A stretch of DNA of 64,000 nt from contig NZ_CM009578.1 of the NCBI RefSeq assembly GCF_002993885.1, positions 3,184,009-3,248,008 on the forward strand. The letters are read 5' to 3'. The notes under the pieces were generated by a model. It was not told the origin of the DNA, did no database searches, and was given only the letters and a program-made list of their open reading frames with translations. Every line of letters begins with the position of its first letter. Positions within the stretch are counted from its first letter, which is position 1. The stretch comes from Sphingopyxis lindanitolerans. GTDB lineage: Bacteria > Pseudomonadota > Alphaproteobacteria > Sphingomonadales > Sphingomonadaceae. A program made the position numbers and the translations under genes. Of this stretch, positions 34,983 through 42,792 are shown one piece after another.

Positions 34983-35690
34983 TCAGAGGCTGTCGACCAG
35001 CACCAGTTCGGCGTCGTCGACGGCTTCGACCAGGATCGTGCCGACATCGCGGAGCGCGATGCCGTCGCGCGGGTCGGCGTCCTGGCCGTTGACGCGGATG
35101 CGGCCCTTGGCGGCGACCAGATAGGCGTGACGCCCGTCTTCGAGGTCGTAGGACACACTCTCGCCGGCGTTGACGGTCGCAGCGGCGACGCGAGCGTTGG
35201 CACGGATCGGCAGCGCCCCAAAACCTTCGACGTCGCCTTCGATGCCGCTCGCCAGCGTCACGAAGCGGCCCGAACGGTCGGCCTTGGGAAACTGGCGGGC
35301 GCCCCAGCCGGGATTGCCGCCATCGCGGTCGGGCATGATCCAGATCTGAAACAGCGTCGTTTCTTCGTCCTCGAGGTTGAACTCACTGTGGGTGACTCCG
35401 GTGCCCGCGCTCATCACCTGGACGTCGCCCGCCGCGGTGCGGCCGCTGTTGCCCATGCTGTCGCGGTGCGTGATCGCTCCGCTGCGAACATAGGTGATGA
35501 TTTCCATGTCGCGGTGCGGGTGCGGGGGAAAGCCCGACTGGGCGGCGATCGCGTCGTCGTTCCAGACGCGCAAGCTCCCCCAGCCCATGCGGTTCTCGTC
35601 ATGGTAATTGGCGAACGAAAAATGGTGGCGAGCGTCGAGCCAGCCATGGTCGGCGTGGCCCAGCGTCTCGAATTTCCGAATGTCGATCAT
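34983..35690 (-). CDS. Pirin family protein (YhhW-like)
   Basis: A bicupin of 235 aa. The N-terminal cupin carries metal ligands in PPHPHRDMEI (about 55-64) and THSEFN (about 100-105). YhhW and other bacterial pirins show quercetin 2,3-dioxygenase activity. AAGGAG supports ATG 35690. Together with wrbA and the ring-opening dioxygenase it forms a probable quinone/flavonoid-stress operon, and the LysR gene at 35955 is divergent. Confidence 0.92.
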   Translation of the reverse strand: MIDIRKFETLGHADHGWLDARHHFSFANYHDENRMGWGSLRVWNDDAIAAQSGFPPHPHRDMEIITYVRSGAITHRDSMGNSGRTAAGDVQVMSAGTGVTHSEFNLEDEETTLFQIWIMPDRDGGNPGWGARQFPKADRSGRFVTLASGIEGDVEGFGALPIRANARVAAATVNAGESVSYDLEDGRHAYLVAAKGRIRVNGQDADPRDGIALRDVGTILVEAVDDAELVLVDSL

Positions 35691-35822
35691 CGGACACTCC
35701 TTTCTCTTGGCGCCGCCCCTTTGACATCGGAGCCGGGCGGCTCATCTGTTGAGGTCAAGATAGGGTTTGGGATCGTTTCTGAAATAGCGTAGATGGAAAA
35801 TCATCGTTTCCATTTCTCGACT

Positions 35823-35930
35823 CGTCATTGCGAGGAGCCGAAGGCGACGCGGCAATCCCCAGCTATCGTCCGTGCAAGGCCGATAGCTGGGGATTGCTTC
35901 CCCCGGCCTTCGCCGGGGGCGCAATGACGA
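35823..35930. repeat. Nested palindromic repeat between pirin and LysR genes
   Basis: Outer arms CGTCATTGC/GCAATGACG enclose inner arms GGCAATCCCCAGCTATCG and its reverse complement, plus a GC hairpin CCCCCGGCCTTCGCCGGGGG. It can fold into a long cruciform. A short relative of the outer arms is at 56397. Confidence 0.75.
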
Positions 35931-35954
35931 CGGTATTCCGGATAGGGAGTATTC

Positions 35955-36890
35955 ATGGCGCTTCCCGACTATGAAGGCTGGGCCTGTTTCGTCGCTGTCG
36001 CCGATAGCGGCAGCTTCACCGCTGCTGCCGCTGCCCTCGGCCTGTCGAAAGCGAGCGTGTCGAAAGCGGTGACGCGGCTGGAGGCCTCGCTCGGCATCAC
36101 CTTGCTCCACCGCAGTTCGCGCGTCGTGTCGATATCGACCGCGGGGGCGGGGCTGCTCGACGAAGCGCGCGCGATGGTGGCGGCGGCGACCGCGGCGACC
36201 GAAGCGGCGCGCGGCGACCGGCTCGACCTTGCGGGCCCGATCCGCCTCGCGGCGCCGATGAGCTTTGGCATCAAGGTGCTGGGCCCGCCGCTCGCGGCTT
36301 TCCTCGATCAACATCCGGCGGTCGAGATCGAGGTGCTGCTGAGCGATGCGCGCAACGATCCGGTCGCCGAGGGGATCGACCTGACCTTGCGGATTTCGCC
36401 GCTCGCGGATTCGAGCCTGCTCGCGCGGACGATCGCGCCGGTCGCGGCGTCGATGCTCGCGAGCCCGGCCTATCTGGAAAGGCACGGGGTTCCGAAGCAC
36501 CCGCTCGATCTCGCGGGACACCGGCTGATCGGCTATGGTCACCGCCAGCGCGCGACGCCGCTGCATTTCCGCCGCCAGGGCGAGGAAGCGACGGTGTTGC
36601 CGACCGGGCCGCTGTTCGCGAACAATGGCGACATCGCGGTGCCGCTGGTCGTCGCGGGCGTCGGGATTGCCATGTTGCCCGACTTTATCGCGGCCGGGGA
36701 ACTGGTGTCGGGGGCGGTTGTCCCGATCCTGACCGACTGGTCGCTGCCGCAGGCGCACCTTCATCTTCTGTCGCCGCCGTCGCGGCTGCGGCCGGCGCGC
36801 GTCCGGGCGCTTTCGGACCATCTCGTCGAGACGTTGAAGCCGTCCTGCACGGGCGCGCATGCACAATTCGTCGCACGGGGCGAAGGGTGA
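35955..36890 (+). CDS. LysR family transcriptional regulator
   Basis: 311 aa. The N-terminal HTH contains ADSGSFTAAAAALGLSKASV followed by SKAVTRLEASLG; a LysR substrate domain follows (about 90-295). It is divergent from the pirin-wrbA-dioxygenase group, the usual layout for a regulator of quinone/electrophile stress. The intergenic repeat at 35823 separates it from pirin, so the control site must lie on either side of it. Confidence 0.92.
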   Translation: MALPDYEGWACFVAVADSGSFTAAAAALGLSKASVSKAVTRLEASLGITLLHRSSRVVSISTAGAGLLDEARAMVAAATAATEAARGDRLDLAGPIRLAAPMSFGIKVLGPPLAAFLDQHPAVEIEVLLSDARNDPVAEGIDLTLRISPLADSSLLARTIAPVAASMLASPAYLERHGVPKHPLDLAGHRLIGYGHRQRATPLHFRRQGEEATVLPTGPLFANNGDIAVPLVVAGVGIAMLPDFIAAGELVSGAVVPILTDWSLPQAHLHLLSPPSRLRPARVRALSDHLVETLKPSCTGAHAQFVARGEG

Positions 36891-36912
36891 AAGCCGCCGC
36901 GCGCTCCTCGCC

Positions 36913-36958
36913 GATTCCCCGCGACTCGTGGATTTCTGCGGGTTAAATCAAAATTAAC
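36913..36958 (+). promoter_or_regulatory. ctrA promoter region: two GANTC sites and a CtrA box
   Basis: GATTC (36913-36917) and GACTC (36923-36927) match the CcrM methylation site GANTC. TTAA-N7-TTAAC (36943-36958) matches the full CtrA-binding consensus TTAA-N7-TTAA. All lie 130-175 bp before the ctrA start. In Caulobacter, CcrM methylation and CtrA autoregulation control ctrA transcription; the same logic is likely here (inference from exact motif matches). Confidence 0.75.
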
Positions 36959-37085
36959 CTTTTCCCTTCATTAGTTTCGTGGTTAATGTTCCGGCAGTCC
37001 TGCAACAGGGGCGCGTCGGCGACATCCAGCGAGGGTCATGCGGACGGGTCGCGGGGCCATCGTGGGAACAATCAAGGGGTGCCCA

Positions 37086-37793
37086 ATGCGCGTACTGCTG
37101 ATCGAGGACGAGCCGACGACCGCGAAAGCGATCGACACGATGCTCACCACCGAGGGCTTCAACGTCTATACGACCGATCTGGGCGAGGAAGGCCTCGATC
37201 TGGGCAAGCTCTATGATTATGACATCATTCTGCTCGACCTGAACCTGCCCGACATGCACGGATACGACGTGCTGAAAAAGCTGCGCACCGCCAAGGTGCA
37301 GACGCCGGTGCTGATCCTGTCGGGCGTTTCGGAAATGGATTCAAAGGTGCGCTCGTTCGGCTTCGGCGCCGACGATTATGTCACCAAGCCGTTCCACCGC
37401 GACGAGTTGGTCGCCCGCATCCATGCGGTCGTCCGCCGTTCGAAGGGCCATAGCCAGAGCGTCATCAAGACCGGCAAGCTGGCGGTCAATCTCGATACCA
37501 AGACGGTCGAGGTCGACACGACCCGCGTGCATCTGACCGGCAAGGAATATCAGATGCTCGAACTGCTCAGCCTCCGCAAGGGCACGACGCTGACCAAGGA
37601 AATGTTCCTGAACCACCTTTACGGCGGGATGGACGAGCCCGAACTCAAGATCATCGACGTCTTCATCTGCAAGCTGCGCAAGAAACTCGCGCTCGCCTGC
37701 AACGGCGAAAATTACATCGAAACGGTCTGGGGCCGCGGCTATGTGCTGCGCGATATTGACGACGATGGGAATGAAGTGCGGCGGGTCGCCTGA
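37086..37793 (+). CDS. ctrA: Cell-cycle response regulator CtrA
   Basis: The OmpR-type master regulator of cell cycle, motility and envelope genes in alphaproteobacteria. 235 aa. The receiver domain begins [17 protein letters not shown], with phospho-acceptor Asp51 in [14 protein letters not shown] and K in DDYVTKPF. The winged-helix domain includes [12 protein letters not shown] and [16 protein letters not shown]. Caulobacter CtrA also uses Asp51. I take ATG 37086 rather than 37038, since conserved sequence starts here. Unusually for Caulobacter CtrA, the C-terminus ends NEVRRVA, not the alanine-pair degradation tag. Promoter motifs and a strong terminator frame the gene as a single unit. 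Confidence 0.96.
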   Translation: MRVLLIEDEPTTAKAIDTMLTTEGFNVYTTDLGEEGLDLGKLYDYDIILLDLNLPDMHGYDVLKKLRTAKVQTPVLILSGVSEMDSKVRSFGFGADDYVTKPFHRDELVARIHAVVRRSKGHSQSVIKTGKLAVNLDTKTVEVDTTRVHLTGKEYQMLELLSLRKGTTLTKEMFLNHLYGGMDEPELKIIDVFICKLRKKLALACNGENYIETVWGRGYVLRDIDDDGNEVRRVA

Positions 37794-37829
37794 CGCACAT
37801 CAGTTCCGGTCAACACTTATACCCGAGAA

Positions 37830-37858
37830 CCGGCGCGGAGCGATCCGCGCCGGTTTTT
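37830..37858 (+). terminator. Rho-independent terminator of ctrA
   Basis: A perfect 10-bp stem CCGGCGCGGA/TCCGCGCCGG with GCGA loop followed by TTTTT, 37 bp after the ctrA stop. Confidence 0.88.
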
Positions 37859-37912
37859 CGTTTGGGGCGGGGCGATGGCGGGTTTCGACCGGGAGCTGCC
37901 ATCTCTATCACC

Positions 37913-38013
37913 GTCACCCTGAACTTGTTTCAGGGTCCATGGCCCGCCGTCTCCTTCGGCGCAGCGCAGGACGCGAGCGCAGGCCATGGATGCTGAAACA
38001 AGTTCAGCATGAC
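37913..38013. repeat. Inverted repeat with CTGAACTTGTTTCAG arms
   Basis: The left arm reads GTCACCCTGAACTTGTTTCA and continues to CCATGG. The right arm is its near reverse complement (CCATGGATGCTGAAACAAGT and onward). The arms are about 30 bp, separated by about 40 bp. It belongs to the general class of sphingomonad intergenic palindromes seen throughout the window. Confidence 0.7.
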
Positions 38014-38059
38014 GACATTAAAAGGCCGCTCCCCACCCCAAAGCCGACGACTCCAGCCT

Positions 38060-38482
38060 CTAAACCCGCCCCGGCGCTCTGGCCCGCACGAAATTCCCGA
38101 GCGCGGTGAACAGCATCGCCCGCGCATCGCTGTCCAGCATTTCGGCGGTCAGAGTGTCGAATCGCGCCCGGTCGTCGCGGCCCGCGGCGCCGACCATCGC
38201 GGCGAGCAAGGCTTCGTCAAAGCTGACGCGCGGGCAGCAGGGCGGGGCGACCGCGAAGGGATCGGGCCAGATATGGCCGATTGCTTCGACCACCAGGCGA
38301 TAGCGCCGCGCCGCGAGAATATTGCCCCAGCGCCGTTCGAGTTCGGGCATCGGGTCGCGCTCGCTCCGGTGGCAAAGAATGCAATAGCGCAGCGCCAGCA
38401 CGGCTTGCGCGGCATCGACCGGCAGGTCGCGAACGAGCGGTTGTTCGGTGAATTTGCGGACCAGTTCGCTGTTGCCCTGCAT
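38060..38482 (-). CDS. Cysteine-containing hypothetical protein, probably iron-regulated
   Basis: 140 aa, soluble, no signal peptide. It has cysteine pairs in YCILCHRSE (about 33-41) and PPCCPRVSFDE (about 80-90), a pattern I associate from memory with DUF6628-like proteins of sphingomonads, but I am not sure. High third-position GC supports it. A Fur-like site lies about 110 bp upstream (38593-38615), and the bacterioferritin unit is next door on the same strand. A role in iron or heme physiology is possible by context only. Confidence 0.65.
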   Translation of the reverse strand: MQGNSELVRKFTEQPLVRDLPVDAAQAVLALRYCILCHRSERDPMPELERRWGNILAARRYRLVVEAIGHIWPDPFAVAPPCCPRVSFDEALLAAMVGAAGRDDRARFDTLTAEMLDSDARAMLFTALGNFVRARAPGRV

Positions 38483-38592
38483 GGGGTCTCCCTTGATGGC
38501 CCGTCCCCGCTCCGCTTCGCGCGGAAAAAAGATGCCGGCCGCTTTGGTGCAGCTAGAAGATGCAGCGGCCGGCAGGAGGGGACTGCCCTATC

Positions 38593-38615
38593 TTGCTATT
38601 GAGAATTATTAGCAA
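38593..38615. promoter_or_regulatory. Candidate Fur box
   Basis: Inverted arms TTGCTA and TAGCAA enclose an 11-bp centre; the core GAGAATTATT closely resembles classical Fur boxes (for example the AATGAGAATTATTATC style). It stands out as AT-rich in GC-rich surroundings and lies upstream of the 140-aa hypothetical gene. Confidence 0.55.
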
Positions 38616-38678
38616 ATACAAGCAAAAAAAGAGGCATCCGAAGACGCCCCTGAAAATCCTGCGAAATCCCTATCCTTT

Positions 38679-38814
38679 AGGGGAGGGTAGCGAGACTTGG
38701 GACCTTGTCCCTGGTCGCAGCGGGTGGGCTCATGGGCCTAGGGTCAGGCCGATAGCCCCCATCCCGCTCGACTAAAGGCCCGGCTGACGCCGGACCAGGT
38801 CTCGCTGCCCCTCC
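38679..38814. repeat. Long imperfect inverted repeat
   Basis: AGGGGAGGGTAGCGAGACTTGG on the left and CCAGGTCTCGCTGCCCCTCC on the right (each continuing a little) bracket about 95 bp of unique sequence. It fills most of the non-coding stretch 38616-38838 between the hypothetical gene and bfr. Nothing else is recognisable in that stretch. Confidence 0.65.
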
Positions 38815-38838
38815 TCTGAAGAGGAGGGGAGGCAATCC

Positions 38839-39321
38839 TCAATCCTCGCCGACCGGCTTCGACTGGAGCTGGATGTAATTTTCGATTCCCATCCGTTCGA
38901 TCAGCTCGAACTGCTTTTCGAGCTCATCGACATGATGTTCCTCGCTTTCGAGGATGTCGGAGAAGAGGTCGCGGCTGACATAGTCGCGGACGCTTTCGCT
39001 ATGCGCGATCGCGTCGCGGAGCAGCGGGATCGCTTCCTCCTCGATCGCGAGATCGGCCTTGAGGATTTCCTCGACCGTCTCGCCGACGCGCAGGCGGCCG
39101 AGAAGCTGGAAATTGGGCAGGCCGCCCAGGAAGAGGATGCGGTCGGCGAGCTTGTCGGCGTGCTTCATTTCGTCGATCGACTCTTCGCGTTCGAAATGCG
39201 CGAGGCGCGACACGCCCCAATTGTCGAGCATGCGATAATGCAGCCAATATTGGTTGATCGCGGTCAACTCGTTCTTGAGCGCCTCGTTGAGGAAATCGAT
39301 GACTTTTTCGTCGCCCTTCAT
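38839..39321 (-). CDS. bfr: Bacterioferritin
   Basis: A 24-mer heme-containing iron-storage protein. 160 aa, standard length. Ferroxidase ligands fit E18 (NELTAINQYW), E51/H54 with heme ligand Met52 (DEMKHAD), E94 and E127/H130 (ESEEHHVDELE). It lies 100 bp downstream of bfd on the same strand, so the two probably form an operon controlled by the tandem palindromes at 39632-39673. That would be classical iron storage and release: Bfd reduces the Bfr heme to mobilise iron. Confidence 0.96.
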   Translation of the reverse strand: MKGDEKVIDFLNEALKNELTAINQYWLHYRMLDNWGVSRLAHFEREESIDEMKHADKLADRILFLGGLPNFQLLGRLRVGETVEEILKADLAIEEEAIPLLRDAIAHSESVRDYVSRDLFSDILESEEHHVDELEKQFELIERMGIENYIQLQSKPVGED

Positions 39322-39421
39322 GGTGCCTGTCCTGTCATTTTCTTGGGATTGGGTTGAGCGCTATCATACCCGCCCCGGCCCCATAAGGCCAAGGTCAAAA
39401 ATGGCGGAAAACCAGGAAAAA

Positions 39422-39595
39422 TCAGGCGGTCGCGGCGGCGTCGCTGATGATATTGCGAGCGAATGACAGGCACTGGCCGCATTTGGGTTTGCGACCCAAT
39501 TGCGCATAGGCCGCCTTGGCGCACCGCAATTGGCCGTCCTTCGCGACAGCGCGCAGTTCGCGTTCCCTTATTGCGTTGCAGACACAGACGACCAT
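39422..39595 (-). CDS. bfd: Bacterioferritin-associated ferredoxin
   Basis: 57 aa. The four cluster cysteines are in VVCVCNAIRE (CxC) and PKCGQCLSFA (CxxC), the BFD [2Fe-2S] pattern. ATG 39595 gives the standard length; an upstream ATG at 39619 is unlikely. It is first in the bfd-bfr pair, with two Fur-like palindromes 37-78 bp upstream of the start. It mobilises iron from bacterioferritin by electron transfer. Confidence 0.9.
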   Translation of the reverse strand: MVVCVCNAIRERELRAVAKDGQLRCAKAAYAQLGRKPKCGQCLSFARNIISDAAATA

Positions 39596-39631
39596 GTGCG
39601 AATCCTTCTCAACAAGCATGATCTAGGGATA

Positions 39632-39673
39632 GTGCGAGAGATTCGCAACAGGAAAGTTGCGATTGGTTCGCAA
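39632..39673. promoter_or_regulatory. Tandem Fur-like palindromes upstream of bfd
   Basis: Two copies of the dyad TTGCGA-N5-TCGCAA: 39657-39673 is perfect (TTGCGA TTGGT TCGCAA), and 39632-39648 is nearly so (GTGCGA GAGAT TCGCAA). Tandem placement 37-78 bp before bfd fits repression by Fur under iron sufficiency. purS begins 126 bp away on the other strand and could also be affected. Confidence 0.6.
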
Positions 39674-39798
39674 TCCGAACAGCCATGGTTTCGCGCGCGC
39701 GACCTTGCCCGGCCCCCTTGCTCCCGAAGTGATTCGCGGGCATAGGCGCGCCCATCTTCCCGCCCCTGTTCCCAAGGCGCTTCGCAAAGGTCGGCCCG

Positions 39799-40029
39799 AT
39801 GAAAGTGAATGTCTATGTGACGCTCAAGCCCGGGGTGCTCGACCCGCAGGGCAAGGCGATCCACCACGCGCTCGAGGGGCTGGGTTTCGGCGGTGTCGCC
39901 GATGTCCGCGCGGGCCGCTTCATCGAACTCGACGTCGCCGACGGCACCAGCGATGCCGATCTCGACGCGATGTGCGCCAAGCTGCTCGCCAATACGGTGA
40001 TCGAAAACTATCGCATCGAACGCGCCTGA
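39799..40029 (+). CDS. purS: Phosphoribosylformylglycinamidine synthase subunit PurS
   Basis: 76 aa, the small subunit that bridges PurL and PurQ in de novo purine synthesis. It starts [20 protein letters not shown] and contains [13 protein letters not shown], both typical. The next gene is purQ, 23 bp downstream. purC and purL, frequent partners, are not in the window. Confidence 0.95.
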   Translation: MKVNVYVTLKPGVLDPQGKAIHHALEGLGFGGVADVRAGRFIELDVADGTSDADLDAMCAKLLANTVIENYRIERA

Positions 40030-40052
40030 CCGCAGCGAAGGAGCCTAGTCCC

Positions 40053-40718
40053 ATGCAGACCGCCGTCATCGTCTTTCCCGGCTCGAATTGCGACCGCGAC
40101 ATGGCCGTCGCGCTCGAACAGGTCACGGGCAAGGCGCCCGCGATGGTCTGGCACCGCGAGACCGAGCTTCCCGGCGGCACCGATTTCATCGCGCTTCCCG
40201 GCGGCTTCTCCTATGGCGATTATCTCCGCTCGGGAGCGATGGCGGCGCGTTCGCCGATCCTGCGCGCGGTCGCCGACGCCGCGACGCGCGGCGTGCCGGT
40301 GCTTGGCGTGTGCAACGGCTTTCAGGTGTTGACCGAGGCCGGGTTGCTGCCGGGCGCGCTGATGCGCAACGCGGGGCTCAACTTCGTCTGCCGCACCGTG
40401 CCGCTGATCGTCGCCAACAGCCAGTCGCTGTTCACCGCCGCCTATGGCGCGGGCGAGACGATCCACATTCCCGTCGCGCACCATGACGGCAATTATTTCG
40501 CCGATGCCGAAACGCTCGACCGGGTCGAGGGCGAGGGGCGCGTCGCCTTTCGCTATGCCGACGGCGTCAACGGGTCGGCGCGGGCGATCGCCGGCGTCCT
40601 CAACGACGCGGGCAATGTCCTTGGCATGATGCCGCACCCCGAACGCGCGATCGACCGCGGGCACGGCGGCACCGACGGGCTACGCCTGTTCGAGGCGGCG
40701 CTCGGCGTCCTCGCCTGA
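40053..40718 (+). CDS. purQ: Phosphoribosylformylglycinamidine synthase subunit PurQ
   Basis: 221-aa glutamine amidotransferase subunit supplying ammonia to PurL. It opens with [12 protein letters not shown]. The nucleophile cysteine is in [10 protein letters not shown] (about residue 88), and the His/Glu of the triad are in MMPHPERA near the C-terminus. A GAAGGAG ribosome site precedes ATG 40053. Its last 39 bp overlap the convergent gene at 40680. Confidence 0.95.
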   Translation: MQTAVIVFPGSNCDRDMAVALEQVTGKAPAMVWHRETELPGGTDFIALPGGFSYGDYLRSGAMAARSPILRAVADAATRGVPVLGVCNGFQVLTEAGLLPGALMRNAGLNFVCRTVPLIVANSQSLFTAAYGAGETIHIPVAHHDGNYFADAETLDRVEGEGRVAFRYADGVNGSARAIAGVLNDAGNVLGMMPHPERAIDRGHGGTDGLRLFEAALGVLA

Positions 40719-41066
40719 GCCGTCCGCGCGCTCGTCTGCTTTCGGTTCCAGCCAGCGCCCGACGAACAGCAGCACCGTCGGCCAGAACATCGTGTTCCAG
40801 ATGTCGTGCCAATGCGCCGCGTCGGGCTGGATCGTCGACCGGCTATATTCGGCGGTCAGGTCGAGCCATTCGCCGCCGCACGCCATGGCCAGCACCGCCG
40901 CCCAGGCGGCGACCCATCCGCCGCGCCCGCGCCAGGCGAGCCGGATCACCAGAAACAGCGTCAGGCCGAAATAGATGTGGAGCGCATCCTTATCGAGGCC
41001 GGTGGCTTCGATCACCGATATTTTCCGCGCCTCGAACAGCGAGGCCAATTCGATCAGGGTCATCAA
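40680..41066 (-). CDS. Small membrane protein, unknown function, overlapping purQ
   Basis: 128 aa with two or three TM segments (about 28-45 [15 protein letters not shown], 50-64 and 92-105) and conserved-looking aromatic/acidic pieces such as WLDLTAEYS and [10 protein letters not shown]. It lies 3 bp downstream of the queuosine-precursor transporter gene and is probably co-transcribed with it. The 39-bp tail-to-tail overlap with purQ is unusual in size but the frame is well supported by composition. It resembles the DUF-type VanZ-like small membrane proteins only loosely. Confidence 0.72.
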   Translation of the reverse strand: MMTLIELASLFEARKISVIEATGLDKDALHIYFGLTLFLVIRLAWRGRGGWVAAWAAVLAMACGGEWLDLTAEYSRSTIQPDAAHWHDIWNTMFWPTVLLFVGRWLEPKADERADGSGEDAERRLEQA

Positions 41067-41069
41067 GCA

Positions 41070-41831
41070 TCAAACCTTGGCGCCGAAGGGATTGAAATCG
41101 GTGCCCTCGTCGAACACGTCGACACCTTCGCGGCGCTTCAACGCCCCGACGATCAGATAGGTTGCAGGGGTCAACGCCGCTTCCCAGGCGGTCTTGATCA
41201 GCCATTGCGACAGCACGACCTGATAAAGCTGCTCGGGCGGCCAGCCGGCCAGTCCGTAAAAGGCGAGCGGGTAGAAAATCAGGCTGTCGAGCCCCTGGCC
41301 CACGACGGTCGAGCCGATCGTGCGCATCCACAGATGTCGCCCGCCGGTCCATATCTTCATCCGCGCCAGGACGTAGCTGTTCGCGAATTCGCCCGCCCAG
41401 AAAGCGGTCATCGACGCGATGACGATGCGCCAGCTGTTGCCGAAGACGAATTCATAGGCGGGTTGCCCCGGCCAGCCCTCGGCGGGCGGCAGCGACACGA
41501 CGACCCACGCCATGAACGCCATGAAGGCGAGCGCCGCGAAACCCGTCCAGATCACGCGCCGTGCGCGGGCATAGCCATAGACCTCGGTCAGCACATCGCC
41601 GATAATGTAGCTGATCGGAAAAAAGAGCACCCCGGCGCCGAACGCCCATTGCTCGCCGCCGGGCAGCGTGACGTAGCTCGGTTTCGACGCGCCGATGATG
41701 TTGCTGAGCAGCAGGATCGCGACGAACGCCGCCATCATCAGGTCATAATATCGGAAATGCCGCACGCTGGCTGCACTGACATGGGCAGGCTGGCCGGCGG
41801 GCCGCGCGGCGGGGGTTGGGGACTCGGTCAT
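41070..41831 (-). CDS. yhhQ: Queuosine precursor transporter (YhhQ/DUF165)
   Basis: 253 aa, about six TM helices. Family strings are LLLSNIIGASK, LFFPISYIIGDVLTEVYGY and GSTVVGQGLDSLIFYPLAF. YhhQ imports 7-cyano-7-deazaguanine or related bases for queuosine in tRNA. The first ~25 residues are a proline/alanine-rich extension. It stands next to tRNA-Arg, which is not itself a queuosine tRNA, so that adjacency is probably chance. Confidence 0.92.
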   Translation of the reverse strand: MTESPTPAARPAGQPAHVSAASVRHFRYYDLMMAAFVAILLLSNIIGASKPSYVTLPGGEQWAFGAGVLFFPISYIIGDVLTEVYGYARARRVIWTGFAALAFMAFMAWVVVSLPPAEGWPGQPAYEFVFGNSWRIVIASMTAFWAGEFANSYVLARMKIWTGGRHLWMRTIGSTVVGQGLDSLIFYPLAFYGLAGWPPEQLYQVVLSQWLIKTAWEAALTPATYLIVGALKRREGVDVFDEGTDFNPFGAKV

Positions 41832-41904
41832 CGGGTCCGCTGCTTAACCTGCTTTGCAGCCCACGCAAACCGCGCTATTCGCGCGGGCCACAGCCTTGGT
41901 GCAC

Positions 41905-41981
41905 GCGCCCGTAGCTCAGCTGGATAGAGCACCCGCCTTCTAAGCGGGTGGTCGCAGGTTCGAATCCTGCCGGGCGCGCCA
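41905..41981 (+). tRNA. tRNA-Arg (anticodon TCT)
   Basis: 77 nt with encoded CCA. The acceptor stem GCGCCCG/CGGGCGC, D-arm AGCTCAGCTGGATAGAGC, anticodon stem CCCGC/GCGGG with loop CTTCTAA (TCT), and T-arm GCAGGTTCGAATCCTGC are all intact. It reads the rare codons AGA/AGG, uncommon in this GC-rich genome. Confidence 0.98.
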
Positions 41982-41990
41982 TGGCTGCCA

Positions 41991-42659
41991 TCATCGGGCC
42001 GCGCCATAGGTCGTCTCGACCATGGTGCGGAACAGACGAAGCTGGCGGCCGAGCAGTTTGCGGTCGTTCAGCGCGCGTGTCAGCACGATCGAGCCCTCGA
42101 CCACCGCGCTGAAGGCGTCGGCGATCGTGTCGCGGTCGATCGGCGCGACCGGCGTGTATCGCGCTTCGATCGCCTCGAACCATGTCCGGAACCGCGCGCG
42201 CCAGCGCATCGCCGCCTCGAACAACAGCGCGCGAACCTCGCGGTCGAACGCCTGCTCCTGATAGAGGACCGCCGCGACGAGACAGCCGGGATGCACCGCT
42301 TCCATCTCGTCCATCAGATCGGCATAAAGATCGAGAAACAGCAGGAAGCGCTGCATCGGGTCGTCGGTCATCGCGTGCGCGCGCGCCGTCAGGCCGTCCA
42401 TCACGACGTCGTCCTCTTCGATGAAGCGAACGAGCAACTGGCGCGCGAGATCGCCCTTGTCGCGGAAATGATAGAAGAAGCCGCTCTTCGTGATCCCCGT
42501 CACCTCGACCAGTTCGTCGATCGAGGTGCCGGCGAAGCCCTTGGACAGGATCGCGTCGTTCGCCGCGTCGAGCAGCCGTTCGCGCGTGCGCTGGCCCTTG
42601 CGCTGCGGTTCGAGCCGCGTCGCGGGCAAGGCCGCCGATCCGATATTGCGCTCTTCCAT
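41991..42659 (-). CDS. TetR family transcriptional regulator
   Basis: 222 aa. The HTH lies at about residues 22-66, containing GFAGTSIDELVEVTGITKSG and FFYHFRDKGDLA, and is followed by a TetR C-terminal domain of the family that often represses an adjacent oxidoreductase. GGGGGAGG before ATG 42659 decides the start over a longer frame. It is divergent from the sterol-desaturase-like gene, its most likely target, and ends 10 bp after the tRNA gene. Confidence 0.9.
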   Translation of the reverse strand: MEERNIGSAALPATRLEPQRKGQRTRERLLDAANDAILSKGFAGTSIDELVEVTGITKSGFFYHFRDKGDLARQLLVRFIEEDDVVMDGLTARAHAMTDDPMQRFLLFLDLYADLMDEMEAVHPGCLVAAVLYQEQAFDREVRALLFEAAMRWRARFRTWFEAIEARYTPVAPIDRDTIADAFSAVVEGSIVLTRALNDRKLLGRQLRLFRTMVETTYGAAR

Positions 42660-42792
42660 CGCCGCCTCCCCCGCAACCGGCGCGACAGTGCGCCGGTTTT
42701 TCGAAAAAGAAAACCGACCACGAGTATGCTTTCGGACGAGGGCGTCCTCCGTTATTTTGCTCGTGACGATTTGGCTTGCAGGGGACGTCTCG

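Noticed and set aside
39674..39798. Purine riboswitch before purS
   Set aside because: No purine-aptamer core or suitable three-way junction could be seen; the stretch is short and GC-rich.
41881..41995. Integration site or island next to the tRNA-Arg gene
   Set aside because: tRNA genes often mark islands, but there is no integrase and no direct repeat of the tRNA 3' end in the surrounding sequence that I can see.
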